A stretch of DNA of 64,000 bases from CAVOAK01 sp963664465 (GCA_963664465.2 CAXXSU010000015.1:567286-631285), one strand, 5' to 3'; positions 53,477 to 63,052 are shown, numbered from the stretch's first letter. The notes: generated by a model not told the origin, from the letters alone. Numbers and translations are program-made.

Positions 53477-54238
53477 CTAACCGGTGACTTCGTCCACCGG
53501 ATCGCCGCCCGCCTCACGCACCAGTGTGCGCACCTCATCGACAGCCCGGGCGAGCCGGCTTTCGTCGGTCGAACGCAGGACCAGGTTGCAGCTGGCGATG
53601 CCCGAGCGGAAGTAGGGATAACTTCCGATTTCGACATCCCCGTAGGCCTCCTGCAGTTTACCCAGGCCGAGGGCGATGCGTCCCTCGGGAAGCCCCGCGG
53701 AGATCGTATGCGAGAGCACCGGCGCGCCGCCGACAAGCTTGTGGCGCAGACTGTCGAACATCGCCTGCATGATCGTGGGCACGCCGGCCAGCACGAAGAC
53801 GTTGCCGATCAGATAACCGGGCGCCTTGGAGATCGGGTTTTCGATGATCTCGGCGCCCTCGGGCATGTGGGCCATGCGCAAGCGTGCCGCGTTGACGTTT
53901 TCGTCGCCGTAGTGATCGAACAAAATACGTCGCGCGTCCTCGTTGAGCACGTTCTTGACGCCGAAGGCTTGGGCCACACTGTCCGAAGTGATGTCGTCGT
54001 GGGTCGGACCGATGCCGCCTGTCGTAAACACGTAGTCGAAGGCGGCGCGGCATTCGTTCACCGTGCGCACGATGGTCCCGGTCACGTCTGGGATCACGCG
54101 GACCTCGCGCAGCGCGACGCCGGCCTCGTTGAGACGGGCCGCCAAGAAAGACACGTTCGTGTCCTGCGTTCGCCCGGAAAGAATTTCGTTGCCGATAACG
54201 ATCACACAGGCGGTCACGGATTTGTCGGATTTGGCCAT
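53477..54238 (-). CDS. CinA-like molybdopterin-binding (MoaB/Mog) domain protein
   Basis: 253 aa from MAKSDKSVTACVIVIGNEIL; the longer frame has no support. The MoCF domain is recognised by GNEILSGRTQDTN, FTTGGIGPTHDDITSDSVA and NPISKAPGYLIGNVFVLAGVP. It corresponds to the N-terminal CinA domain (nicotinamide-nucleotide/ADP-ribose pyrophosphatase-like) without the C-terminal deamidase. It is divergent from sfsA. Confidence 0.87.
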   Translation of the reverse strand: MAKSDKSVTACVIVIGNEILSGRTQDTNVSFLAARLNEAGVALREVRVIPDVTGTIVRTVNECRAAFDYVFTTGGIGPTHDDITSDSVAQAFGVKNVLNEDARRILFDHYGDENVNAARLRMAHMPEGAEIIENPISKAPGYLIGNVFVLAGVPTIMQAMFDSLRHKLVGGAPVLSHTISAGLPEGRIALGLGKLQEAYGDVEIGSYPYFRSGIASCNLVLRSTDESRLARAVDEVRTLVREAGGDPVDEVTG

Positions 54239-54351
54239 TCGTTTCCCCGGAGCCTCCCACCCGCCGCTATATAGCATGGCGCGCGCACCGGGGCAGCCCG
54301 CGAGCGCACCGCGCATTGCGGCGAGCGCGCCGCGCCGATAGGTTGCCGGCC

Positions 54352-55071
54352 ATGCGTTTCACCACCCCCCTCCTCGCCGGCACCCTGATCGAGCGTTACA
54401 AGCGCTTCATGGCCGACGTGCGCCTGGATGCGGGCAAAACCGTAACGGCCCACTGCGCCAATCCCGGCGCGATGCTGGGCCTGACGGAGCCGGGCAACCG
54501 CGTGTGGCTGTCGCGCGCCGCCAACCCCAAGCGCAAGCTCGCCTACACCTGGGAATTAATCCAGCCGACGGGCGCCGCCGACGGCCCGGACTGCTTTGCC
54601 GGCATCAATTCGATGCGGCCCAACGCCATCGCCGAGGAGGCGATCCGGACGGACGCCGTCGCCGAACTGACGGGCTATGCCGAGGTCCGCCGCGAAGTCC
54701 GCTACGGGGAAAACTCACGCATCGATCTCCTGTTGGAGGCGCCCGGCCGGGCGCCCTGTTATGTCGAGGTGAAGAATGCCCACCTTTGCCGCAAGAGCGG
54801 TCTTGCCGAGTTCCCCGATTCGGTGACCGCACGCGGCACCAAACACTTGCTCGAACTCACCCGCATGGTCGAGGCCGGCCACCGCGCCGTCATGCTTTAC
54901 GTGGTGCAGCGCACCGACTGCGATCGCTTCGCCGTCTCGGCCGATATCGACCCGGCCTATGGCGCGGCGTTGACGGCGGCGAGGCAAAACGGCGTCGAAG
55001 CGTTGTGCTACGCCTGCGCCATCAGCCCCGACGCCATCACGTTGGAGCGGGCGCTTCCGTTTACCGAATGA
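54352..55071 (+). CDS. sfsA: Sugar fermentation stimulation protein homolog
   Basis: 239 aa from MRFTTPLLAGTLIERYKRF. SfsA features: DAGKTVTAHCANPGAMLGL, YVEVKNAHLCR and VTARGTKHLLEL, with acidic residues consistent with its nuclease-like fold. Its physiological role is unclear. The stop overlaps the start of an XRE-type regulator gene (ATGA). Confidence 0.92.
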   Translation: MRFTTPLLAGTLIERYKRFMADVRLDAGKTVTAHCANPGAMLGLTEPGNRVWLSRAANPKRKLAYTWELIQPTGAADGPDCFAGINSMRPNAIAEEAIRTDAVAELTGYAEVRREVRYGENSRIDLLLEAPGRAPCYVEVKNAHLCRKSGLAEFPDSVTARGTKHLLELTRMVEAGHRAVMLYVVQRTDCDRFAVSADIDPAYGAALTAARQNGVEALCYACAISPDAITLERALPFTE

Positions 55072-55322
55072 TGCGCGACATGGGCACCATTCCCGGCGAG
55101 CTTTCGCGCCGCATCATCCTCGATCGCGTGCATCCTTTGACGGCGTGGCGCGAGCACCGCGGGCTCACCAAGGCTCAGCTCGCGCGCAAAGCCGAAGTAT
55201 CGCATTCCTATGTTTCCCAGATCGAGGCGGGCAAGCGCGATGGCTCGGTCAAGGTTCTTCTGGCTCTTGCGCAAGCCCTCGACACGGATATTGAGTTTCT
55301 CGTCATCCGCCCGGCCGACTGA
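55068..55322 (+). CDS. Small XRE-family HTH protein
   Basis: 84 aa (starts at 55,068, 55,071 or 55,080 possible; 55,068 overlaps the sfsA TGA). It has a Cro/CI HTH at about residues 24-70: HRGLTKAQLARKAEVSHSYVSQIEAGKRD and VKVLLALAQAL. It is probably a DNA-binding regulator. No toxin partner is visible next to it. Confidence 0.8.
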   Translation: MMRDMGTIPGELSRRIILDRVHPLTAWREHRGLTKAQLARKAEVSHSYVSQIEAGKRDGSVKVLLALAQALDTDIEFLVIRPAD

Positions 55323-55405
55323 CGCGGCGGCGGTGCGCGCCCTCATTTCGTTCCACGACAGGCGCATGGCCTATAAGTCCCCGTCAGAAAATCAGGCGCG
55401 CACGA

Positions 55406-55697
55406 TCACGCCGCCCGCGTGATGCGCCGAACCTTGATCTTGTCGGCGTGCTTCATGACCTGAGCAAGATCGTAGGCCGCCTGTAGGCGGTGCCAGGTGT
55501 GCGCGCCCGCCACCGAACGCCTTGTCCAGGCGGATCGCCATCTCGGGCGAGATGCCGGCGCGGCCGTTCACGATGTCCGAAAGTTGCTTGCGGCTAATGC
55601 CGAGTTTCTTCGCTGCCTCCGTCACACTGAGGCCCAGCGGCGCCAGGCAATCGTGGCGAACCGACATCCCCGGATGCGGCGCCTCTTTCATCGGCAT
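55406..55697 (-). pseudogene. HigA-type antitoxin, frameshifted
   Basis: MPMKEAPHPG and LGLSVTEAAKKLGISRKQLS followed by NGRAGISPEMAIRLDKAFGG is a typical HigA HTH protein. The expected C-terminus WHRLQAAYDLAQVMKHADK is in another frame after GGG at about 55,500; one base has been gained (or two lost). The joined frame ends at the TGA at 55,406. No higB toxin gene precedes it in this direction, so it is an orphan. Confidence 0.75.
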
Positions 55698-55767
55698 CTT
55701 AGAACCCTCCCGAGAGAATCATTCTGCCACACCCAGCCTCGCGCGGTCCCCTAATCCGTCCGCGCAC

Positions 55768-57069
55768 CTAGCGCCCGCCGAATTGGTCGAGCCAGGCGCG
55801 GGCGCGGGCCTGGGCGTCGCTCATCTGTTCCGGCGTCATGCGTTGGGCAAGAAACGTCTGGGCCTGGCGCGCCCGGTCGTCGCCCTGAGCCGCGGCAAGG
55901 ATGAACCACTTCTGTGCCTCGACGTCATCCTGGTCGACCGTGCGGCCCTCGGTGTACATGAAGCCGAGATTGAACTTGGCGCCGGTGTGGCCGCGTCGGG
56001 CGGCGCGGCGGAACCAACGCAGCGCCTGCTCATCGTCTTGTTCGACACGGCGCCCGGTGAGATATGTGACGCCGAGGTTGAATTCGGCCGCCGCGTTGCC
56101 CTCCGCGGCCGCGGTGCGGAAGCGGGCGAGTTGCCGGGCCACGGCGGCCTGCCCGGCGGTCAGCCGTTGCGCGAGATCGTTGCGGTGGCTGACCGCGAGA
56201 TCGTCGCCCTTATCGGCGGCGAGGGTGAACCACATGAGCGCCAGCGTCTCGTCGCGCTCGACGCCACGTCCCTGCATCCGCAGGAAGCCGAGGTTGTACT
56301 GCGCACCGGCGTGGTCCTGGTCGGCAGCGGCGCGGAACCAAGCGTAAGCCTCGTCATCGTCCTGTTCGACGCCGCGGCCCTCGAGATAGAGGACGCCGAG
56401 GTTGTACTGCGCCCGTGGGCGCCCGGCTTCGGCCGGCTGTTGGAACCAGCGAGCGGCCTGCGCATCGTCGCCGATGACGCCGCGCCCAATGGCATACATG
56501 GCGCCAAGATGGAACTGGGCCTCGATATGCCCCTGCTCGGCGGCCAGGCGATACCACCTCACCGCCTCGACCGGGTCCGCATCGACGCCACGCCCCAGTT
56601 CGTACATCGTGCCGAGGTTGTCTTGGGCGGCGCCATCGCCCTGGGCCGCGGCGACGCGGTACCAGCGTAGCGCCTGGGCGTAGTCGCGGACGCCGGCGCG
56701 GCCCGTGGCGTACATCATTCCCAGGTTGTTGCTCGCCCCGGCGTGGCCCTGTTCGGCCGCGGCCTTGAACCATCGCACCGCCTGCGGATTGCTGTGCAGC
56801 ACGCCGACGCCGGAAAAATAGATGAAGCCGAGAATAGCCTGGGCTTCGGCGTCGCCCTCCCGGGCGATGGGACCAAGTTCGCGCAACGCCGTGGCAAAAT
56901 CCCCCGCCAGATAGGCGGCCATGCCCTCCGCCCGTCCGGCATGGGCGGGGGCAGAGAGCGCACCGGCAAGCAAAAAGACCGCCAGGCCGCCGCCCAGCCG
57001 CCGCGCCCGCAGTCCGAGGGCAAGCTTGGCACGGGCTCTGCAAAGCGCGGCATGGATGCGCGGGCACAA
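55768..57069 (-). CDS. Sel1-repeat (SLR/TPR-like) secreted protein
   Basis: About 430 aa. The start is uncertain; TTG at 57,069 gives an Arg-rich n-region, then the signal core LGGGLAVFLLAGALSAPAHA. At least nine Sel1 repeats follow, each of the form A..LG.MY..GRGV..D...A..WFR.AA.QG (for example DNLGTMYELGRGVDADPVEA, YNLGVLYLEGRGVEQDDDEA). Sel1 proteins act as protein-interaction scaffolds in the periplasm. The 5' region runs head to head with map. Confidence 0.85.
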   Translation of the reverse strand: MCPRIHAALCRARAKLALGLRARRLGGGLAVFLLAGALSAPAHAGRAEGMAAYLAGDFATALRELGPIAREGDAEAQAILGFIYFSGVGVLHSNPQAVRWFKAAAEQGHAGASNNLGMMYATGRAGVRDYAQALRWYRVAAAQGDGAAQDNLGTMYELGRGVDADPVEAVRWYRLAAEQGHIEAQFHLGAMYAIGRGVIGDDAQAARWFQQPAEAGRPRAQYNLGVLYLEGRGVEQDDDEAYAWFRAAADQDHAGAQYNLGFLRMQGRGVERDETLALMWFTLAADKGDDLAVSHRNDLAQRLTAGQAAVARQLARFRTAAAEGNAAAEFNLGVTYLTGRRVEQDDEQALRWFRRAARRGHTGAKFNLGFMYTEGRTVDQDDVEAQKWFILAAAQGDDRARQAQTFLAQRMTPEQMSDAQARARAWLDQFGGR

Positions 57070-57127
57070 TCTGCTATTCTCGGGCTGGATCAACCGCGGC
57101 CACAGGCCGCATCTGGAGTCCTGGTTC

Positions 57128-57946
57128 ATGGTGTACGCCGAAGCCGCCGAAGCCCCCGCTCGCAACACCGGCGCGATCAAATTGCACGAAGCCGCCGATT
57201 TCGAAGGGATGCGCCGCGCCGGGCGCCTGGCGGCCGAGACCCTCGACTATATCGCGGATTTCGTCGTGCCCGGCGTGACAACGGAAAAGATCGACACCCT
57301 GTGCCATGATTTCATCGTGGCGCGCGGCGCCGTCCCTGCCCCGCTTCACTACCGAGGGTTCCCAAAATCGGTCTGTACGTCGATCAACCACGTTGTCTGC
57401 CACGGCATTCCCGGCGCCAAAGTGCTGCGCGAGGGCGATGTCGTCAACATCGACGTGACGCCGCAGCTCGATGGCTGGCATGGCGATTCAAGCCGCATGT
57501 TCTTCGCCGGCGAGGGCAGCATCAAAGCGCGCCGGCTGGTCGACGTGACCTACGAGGCGTTGATGCGCGGCATCGCTGTGGTGCGGCCGGGCGCCACGAT
57601 GGGCGATGTCGGCCACGCGATCCAAAGCTTCGCCGAGGCCCAGCGCTGTTCCGTGGTGCGCGACTTCTGCGGCCACGGTTTGGGCCGCGTGTTTCACGAT
57701 GCGCCGAATGTCCTGCACTACGGCGAGGCGGGCACCGGCGCCGAGTTGCGCGAGGGCATGTTCTTCACGATCGAGCCGATGATCAACCTCGGGCGTTGGC
57801 AGGTGAAGATGCTGCGCGATGGTTGGACCGCGGTGACCAAGGACCGCTCGCTGTCGGCGCAGTTCGAACATTCGCTTGGCGTGACGGCGACGGGCGTCGA
57901 AATCTTCACGACCTCACCGGCGGGGCGGCACGCGCCACCCTATTAG
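57128..57946 (+). CDS. map: Methionine aminopeptidase, type I
   Basis: 272 aa from MVYAEAAEAPARNTG. It removes N-terminal Met from nascent proteins. Metal ligands are visible: Asp in NIDVTPQLDG, Asp in HGDSSRMF, His in CGHGLGRVFHD, Glu in TIEPMIN and Glu in SAQFEHSLGV. The substrate His is in HYRGFPKSVCTSINHVVCHG. It is followed 12 nt later by radC, the normal alphaproteobacterial order. Confidence 0.94.
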   Translation: MVYAEAAEAPARNTGAIKLHEAADFEGMRRAGRLAAETLDYIADFVVPGVTTEKIDTLCHDFIVARGAVPAPLHYRGFPKSVCTSINHVVCHGIPGAKVLREGDVVNIDVTPQLDGWHGDSSRMFFAGEGSIKARRLVDVTYEALMRGIAVVRPGATMGDVGHAIQSFAEAQRCSVVRDFCGHGLGRVFHDAPNVLHYGEAGTGAELREGMFFTIEPMINLGRWQVKMLRDGWTAVTKDRSLSAQFEHSLGVTATGVEIFTTSPAGRHAPPY

Positions 57947-57958
57947 CGGGCCGGCCAA

Positions 57959-58636
57959 GTGGGGGACAAGCGAGCAGCACCGGCCGTACCTGACGGCAAG
58001 CCGCATTTCCACGGCCACCGTGATCGCCTGCGCGGCCGCCTCGTCAAATCGGGCGGCGATGGGTTGGCCGACTACGAGATGATGGAATTGGTGCTGTTCC
58101 TGGCCCGGCCGCGCGGCGATATGAAGCCGCTGGCCAAACGGTTGATCGATCATTTCGGCGGCTTCGGCGAGGCGATCTCGGCACCGCCGGAACGGTTACG
58201 CGAAGTCGATGGCGTCGGCGAGGCGACCATAGCGGCGCTCAAGATCGTCGAGGCGTCGGCGGTGAGGCTGAGCCGCTCGCGTGTTCTCAACCGCCCCACC
58301 CTTTCGTCGTGGACCGCGCTCCTGGACTATTGCCACGCCAGCATGGCTTACAATGCGACGGAGCAGTTCCGCGTCCTGTTCCTCGACCGCAAGAACGTGC
58401 TGATCGCCGACGAGGTGCAACAAAGAGGCACCGTGGACCACGCGCCGGTGTACCCGCGCGAGGTCGTCAAACGAGCCCTCGATCTCGGCGCCTCGGCGAT
58501 CATCCTGGTGCACAACCATCCGTTCAGACCGCTATTATCCATTGATTTCTGCGGGTTTCAGAGGAGGCAGCCCGATTTGAGGTACCGCATAGGTACCACG
58601 AAGCCCAAAGTTTCCGCCTCTTTTTGGGGGGCGTGA
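57959..58636 (+). pseudogene. radC: RadC-like (JAMM/MPN+) protein, truncated inside the catalytic motif
   Basis: GTG start. The helix-hairpin-helix part (REVDGVGEATIAALKIVEAS) and the JAMM domain up to ASAIILVHNHP are normal. RadC proteins then continue SGDPxPS...D with the last metal ligand. Here the sequence changes at about 58,522 to FRPLLSIDFCGFQRRQ and runs on to a stop at 58,636. The lost part includes the metal-binding Asp, so the product is unlikely to be active. The junction marks the left edge of an accessory segment. Confidence 0.85.
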
Positions 58637-58652
58637 CCTATAAGGTAACGAC

Positions 58653-59699
58653 ATGGTTGGGGCGGTGGTCAGGACACCTGCGGAGCAGCTTGCGGGTTTG
58701 AGTCTCGATGGGGGTTGGAGAGTCCTTGAACTTATTCCGAGGCCACCCGGGGCAACGGGCGGTTACTTTTCGCAGAGCTATTTGGTCAAGGACGACAACG
58801 GAAGGCAGGCCTTCCTGAAGGCACTCGATTACTCAAAGGCGCTTAGGGATGCGGATCCTGCCTTAAGACTCAAGCGGATGACGGAGGCCTTCGTCTTCGA
58901 ACGAGAGCTGCTCAGACGATGCCGTTCGATGAGTCGAATCATGACGGCAATTGCCGACGGCAGCGTCACTGTTGGCAATCGAGACACTGACGTTGTCCAG
59001 TACATTATCTTTGAGCTAGCGGATGGAGACATAAGATCGCAAGCGGATATTGCCCAACGGTTTGATTTGGCCGTGAGCCTCCGAGCGCTGCACCAGATTG
59101 CTACTGGCCTCTTCCAGCTTCATCGGCATAGAATCGCACACCAGGATCTGAAGCCGTCTAACGTTCTGGTTTTCCCGCGCGACGGCTCCAAACTGTCCGA
59201 TCTCGGGCGGGCTTGCTATGGCGGTCTATCCGCTCCCCACGACGATGATCAAATACCGGGGGACTGGTCGTATGCCCCGCCTGAGCTCCTATATGGCCAA
59301 ATTGACCCCGACTGGAATCGGCGGCGAATGGGCTGCGACGCTTATCACCTGGGGAGCATGATTGTTTTTCTCTTCAGCGGCGCCGGTCTGACACCGCAGT
59401 TGCTGATCGAGCTTCGCGATGAACATCGAATGGAAAACTGGCGTTCGGATTATGCTGAGGTGCTCCCATATGTACGGGACGCCTTTGAGCGCGTCGTTTC
59501 CGAATTTTGGAACGGGCTACCGGAGCATGTTCGAGACCGTCTCGTGACCATTGTGAGGCAATTGTGTGAACCAGATCCGACGCTCCGCGGCCATCCTCGA
59601 ACTCGCGCCGGGGTCGGCAATCAGTATTCGCTGGAAAGGTACGTTTCGGAATTCAACATCCTGGCGACCAAGGCCGAGATGGGTCTAAAACGACCATGA
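58653..59699 (+). CDS. Putative Ser/Thr protein kinase
   Basis: 348 aa with aagg before the ATG. It has a kinase fold without transmembrane segment: a Gly-rich region near 31-44, the ATP-Lys in RQAFLKALDY, the catalytic loop HQDLKPSNVL (HRD as HQD) at about 164-173, DLG in place of DFG (LSDLGRA), and APPEL near 210. The overall organisation suggests an active or modified kinase. The TGA overlaps the ATG of the TPR gene. Codon use looks less biased than in the host core genes, consistent with transfer. Confidence 0.78.
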   Translation: MVGAVVRTPAEQLAGLSLDGGWRVLELIPRPPGATGGYFSQSYLVKDDNGRQAFLKALDYSKALRDADPALRLKRMTEAFVFERELLRRCRSMSRIMTAIADGSVTVGNRDTDVVQYIIFELADGDIRSQADIAQRFDLAVSLRALHQIATGLFQLHRHRIAHQDLKPSNVLVFPRDGSKLSDLGRACYGGLSAPHDDDQIPGDWSYAPPELLYGQIDPDWNRRRMGCDAYHLGSMIVFLFSGAGLTPQLLIELRDEHRMENWRSDYAEVLPYVRDAFERVVSEFWNGLPEHVRDRLVTIVRQLCEPDPTLRGHPRTRAGVGNQYSLERYVSEFNILATKAEMGLKRP

Positions 59700-61229
59700 G
59701 CGTTTTCTCGGGTGACAAGGACAGGTCCGTTGTGCCGAGGTGGAGGAGTCCGCGCGCGACGGCAGCGGCGGGCGAGCTAGACAGTTCTGGTTCGTACTCA
59801 AGAGCTCAGTTGCCAAGCGTGAAGGAGCTCTTGGAAAAGAAGCAGCGCGACTGGGAGAACGAAAGGACTATCGGGCATGCGGGTGACTTGGTAGCCGGTG
59901 CGCTGGTGGCCCAGCAGCCGATCGATGCTGCGAAAGCTGCCGCCACGTTCATCGTGGACAAGGGCCAAAGGAGCGCCGCGGGCGTTAGGCGGCTCGCGAT
60001 GGCCTTTTTGGGGGACAGGGTTAGGCCCGAACGGGATGAGGAGCAGGACAATGTCGCGGACGTCAGTGCTGCGCGTTCCCGAATTCGCCGGTTGAAAACC
60101 CGCCTGCAATCCGCTCCCAGAAATCCGTTTTCGTGGACAGAGCTTGCGAGAGCGCACTCGACCCTAGGGCAGGCGCAGAAGGCCGAGCGCGCAATGGAAG
60201 CCGCACTCGCACTGAATTCGACGAATCGCTACGTCCTTCGATCGGCCGCCAGATTGTGGGTACATCTTGATGAACCCGACCGAGCCCACAAGATTCTGCT
60301 TCGAAGTCCGGCAACAGCGGAAGACCCCTGGCTGATTGCCGCCGAACTCGCGGTATCGAATTTGGTTGACACGGGTCCTCGTCATGCTCGGGTCGGTTCG
60401 CGAATGCTCAGTTCTCGCTCCCATGGGCGTCTACAGACGAGTGAGCTCGCGAGCGCGCTCGCGACACTCGCTCTGATTAGTGGCAGCCACAGGAACTCTC
60501 GTCGGCTGTTTCGGCAAAGTTTGGTGACGCCGACGGACAACTCGGTTGCGCAAGCTGGCTGGGCGGCGCGGCTTGACGCCTCGATCACCGTCGACCCAAG
60601 CCTGCTCAAACTTCCACTGACCTATGAGGCGCGCGCTTTCGAAGCGCGACGGAAATCGGATTGGCAGGGCGTCATTGACAATTGTCTGGAGTGGGCCGGC
60701 GACGAATCCTTTTCGAGCCGCCCGCGCGCACTTGGCTCATTTGTAGCCGCGGCGATACTCTACGATTTCGATCTCTGCGAGAGACTCGCGCGCGACGGCC
60801 TGGTTGGGAACCCATTCGATCGCACACTCAGAAACAATCTCGCGGTCGCCCTAGCGAACCAAGGCCCAGGCCAAATCTGCCCGTGCCGAGTTTTCCAAGA
60901 TTCCGCGCCCCCACTCAGACCCGATGGGCGAGGCCACACTTTTGGCAACTGACGGTTTGATAATGTTTCGTTCGGGAGATCCGGAAACCGGAAGGGCGCT
61001 TTACCGCGCTTCATTGGACGCTTCGATCGGTGAGGCAAATCCTTACTGGAGAGCCTCCGCGGCAATGCATTGGTGGCGGGAGGAAATGCTCATCGGTGCC
61101 TCCGATCATGCGACGGTTGCGAAAAACTCCGTGATGAAGGAAATCAAGACCGCTGACACGCCGGAAATCAAAGCGATATTCGATCGTGTGGAAACCGTCG
61201 AGCGCGATCTACTTTCGATCCGCCAATAA
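59696..61229 (+). pseudogene. TPR-like protein, frameshifted near the 3' end
   Basis: The ATG overlaps the kinase stop. The N-terminal 110 residues are charged and without known motif. TPR-type helical pairs follow (SWTELARAHSTLGQAQKAER, AMEAALALNSTNRYVLRSAA, LWVHLDEPDRAHKILLRSP). At about 60,865 one extra base (ggcc-c-agg) moves the continuation AKSARAEFSKIPRPHSD into another frame that ends at 61,229. The intended protein would be about 510 aa. It probably works with the kinase. Confidence 0.72.
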
Positions 61230-61251
61230 TCGCCGATCCTTACACTCTGGG

Positions 61252-61482
61252 TCAGTGCACCCTCCCCGCGGGCTCCCGATCCTGCAACTCCCTCACCGCC
61301 CTTAGCACCCGCAGCCACACCGTCTTGCCGTCCAGGTCGCCCTTGTCGAGCATGGCGTCGGCACGTTGGGCGGCCTCTATTGAGGCCTGGTCGCCGTGCT
61401 CACGGATGAGCAAGTTGGCCGTGCGGTAGATGTCGATCTCAGGGACCTTTGTGGTTTTCAAGCGGTTGCTCTCGTCCGTCAC
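61252..61482 (-). CDS. Small DUF6961-like protein
   Basis: 76 aa from GTG at 61,482 (earlier starts lack support). The body EIDIYRTANLLIREHGDQASIEAAQRADAML and the C-terminal TVWLRVLRAVRELQDREP match a small family common in alphaproteobacteria, of unknown function. A second, partial copy of the C-terminal end is at 63,053. It lies just downstream of the SNase-like gene. Confidence 0.6.
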   Translation of the reverse strand: MTDESNRLKTTKVPEIDIYRTANLLIREHGDQASIEAAQRADAMLDKGDLDGKTVWLRVLRAVRELQDREPAGRVH

Positions 61483-62182
61483 CTTGTCGACCTCCGCCAC
61501 CCTGCCGCGCGCGCCTCGCCCTCGCTGCAAAACCAGCGCTCGCCTTTCGACGGATCGATGATGGTGCGACTGTAGTATGCGCCACTCGGCATATGATAAA
61601 TGCGCTCGCCGCCGCGAGACGAGACGTTGCCCTTAATGAGACAGTTGGTCGCGTCGTTGTCGTTGACCGGGCGAAGTTCGCTTGCGCGCGGCAGCCTGTA
61701 GGGCGTCGTGAGACCATCTCGCCATTCCCAAGGTGCGACGAACGTCGTCTCCCACATGCCTTCCTGTGAGGCGCTGGCGGCTTCTTCGTCCGCAACGTAG
61801 TCTATGCTGAACTGCCGATACGCGAGCGCCCAACCGAGGCGCACCATCCGCGGCCTACATCTACACCTTCGGCATTGAAGCACACGGCAACTATCCGTCC
61901 ATAGCGGCCAACGTCGCGTCGCTCACACGCTACTGGCTCTCCCGCTATCAGGTCGCGCATCTCTCGGGTCGCCTGTTTGCCGCAAGCCGTTCGGTCCATG
62001 CCCATCGAGCAAAGCTGCCTGGTCTCGGGCGCGTCGATGCCATGAATGCGGATTCGCTGGCCGGATACCTCAAGTGTGTCGCCGTCGATGACGCGGGCTG
62101 GTCCAGCTATATCCTGGGCCGTGGCGGAGGTTGCAATCAGGCAAATGACGGCGCAGACGGTGAAGATGCATGGCAGCATCAT
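61479..62182 (-). pseudogene. Secreted staphylococcal-nuclease-like (thermonuclease) protein, frameshifted
   Basis: The frame from ATG 62,182 (or 62,179) gives a signal peptide (MMLPCIFTVCAVICLIATSA) and the SNase core VIDGDTLEVSGQRIRIHGID-APE. At about 61,860-61,868 one base is missing and the remainder (MVRLGWALAYRQFSIDYV, GMWETTFVAPWEW) continues in another frame to 61,479. One added base (cgc-tgg) would rejoin them. The C-terminal extension (RIYHMPSGAYYSRT...GERWFCSEGEA) is a known excalibur-like tail. Confidence 0.75.
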
Positions 62183-62216
62183 ATCAGCGGAGTGGCCCTT
62201 GGTCGGTATCAGCACG

Positions 62217-62638
62217 CTAGAAGAGGTTCTTCTCATACCAAACCATTGCTTCGCCCTTGAAGCCGAGCGACCGATACAGAGCCGCGCGGGTTCGTTTGTT
62301 GATTCGGTCGCAACCCAGATCATTTCACAGCCGTGGTTCTTACCAAGTAAGAGCATTTCAGCGAGCATCCGCCTCGCGACGCCTTGACGTTGGAAAGCAG
62401 GCGCAACACCAACGTTGTCAACATAGAGTTCGGCCTGCTTGTCTGGATGCCTGTGGATGTAGGCCGTAACCTGACCGACAACCGAACCGTCACACAGTGC
62501 CACAACGAGCAATTGGTTGGGCTCTGAAAGAAATGCGCTCAGCCGATCGGGAACGATTGGCTCGTCAAAAACATCTTCCGTTACACGCTCAAGCAAGGCA
62601 GCGTCGGCGTTACCGATCGATCTAACTACAATGCTCAT
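62217..62638 (-). pseudogene. GNAT-family N-acetyltransferase, frameshifted at the 3' end
   Basis: MSIVVRSIGNADAALLERV begins a GNAT domain with LYVDNVGVAPAFQRQGVARR (acetyl-CoA site RQGVAR). After TESTNEPAR the expected ALYRSLGFKGEAMVWYEKN is in another frame, ending at TAG 62,217-62,219. One lost G at about 62,285 explains it. Uncorrected, the frame reads into the SNase-like gene. Confidence 0.72.
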
Positions 62639-62674
62639 GATGACCCCTTGGGATGCTGGCGGCAGTGAGGACGG

Positions 62675-62812
62675 CTAACGTGTTGGTCCAGCGAGCGCTC
62701 TTTCGTCGGCCTCCCTGGCGATGATCTCAGCCACCCTGGCTTGAGCGTTAGCATCGTTCGGCCTGTGGCCGAGGTAGACCTCCACCGCTGCCTCATACGC
62801 GGGGAGGTCCAT
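62675..62812 (-). CDS. Small hypothetical protein
   Basis: 45 aa, MDLPAYEAAVEVYLGHRPND and then AQARVAEIIAREADERALAG. It is Ala/Glu-rich and probably helical. I do not recognise it; an upstream in-frame extension (LQRGLKRLG) has no clear start. It could also be a fragment. Confidence 0.35.
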   Translation of the reverse strand: MDLPAYEAAVEVYLGHRPNDANAQARVAEIIAREADERALAGPTR

Positions 62813-63052
62813 ACCAAGCCGCTTGAGGCCTCTCTGTAGGTGGCCGCTACGTCGGCGGCTATGGCGTCATCCTGCATCCCACCGGTCCCATGAGACGGCT
62901 TCACTCCTCACAATATTCGAGCTCGATGCCGACGAGACAAGGCGGCTGTTTCCTGAAGAATGGTAGAACCTAGTCTGCTGTTGGCTGGCACCGCCGCTTT
63001 AGGCCGGTTCACCGTCGTGAAGGCCCGTTAAGGATGCTCGAACGGGTTCGGA

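Noticed and set aside
54504..55322. 272-codon frame overlapping sfsA
   Set aside because: Only the last 84 codons encode a real protein (XRE HTH); the upstream part is a shadow of sfsA.
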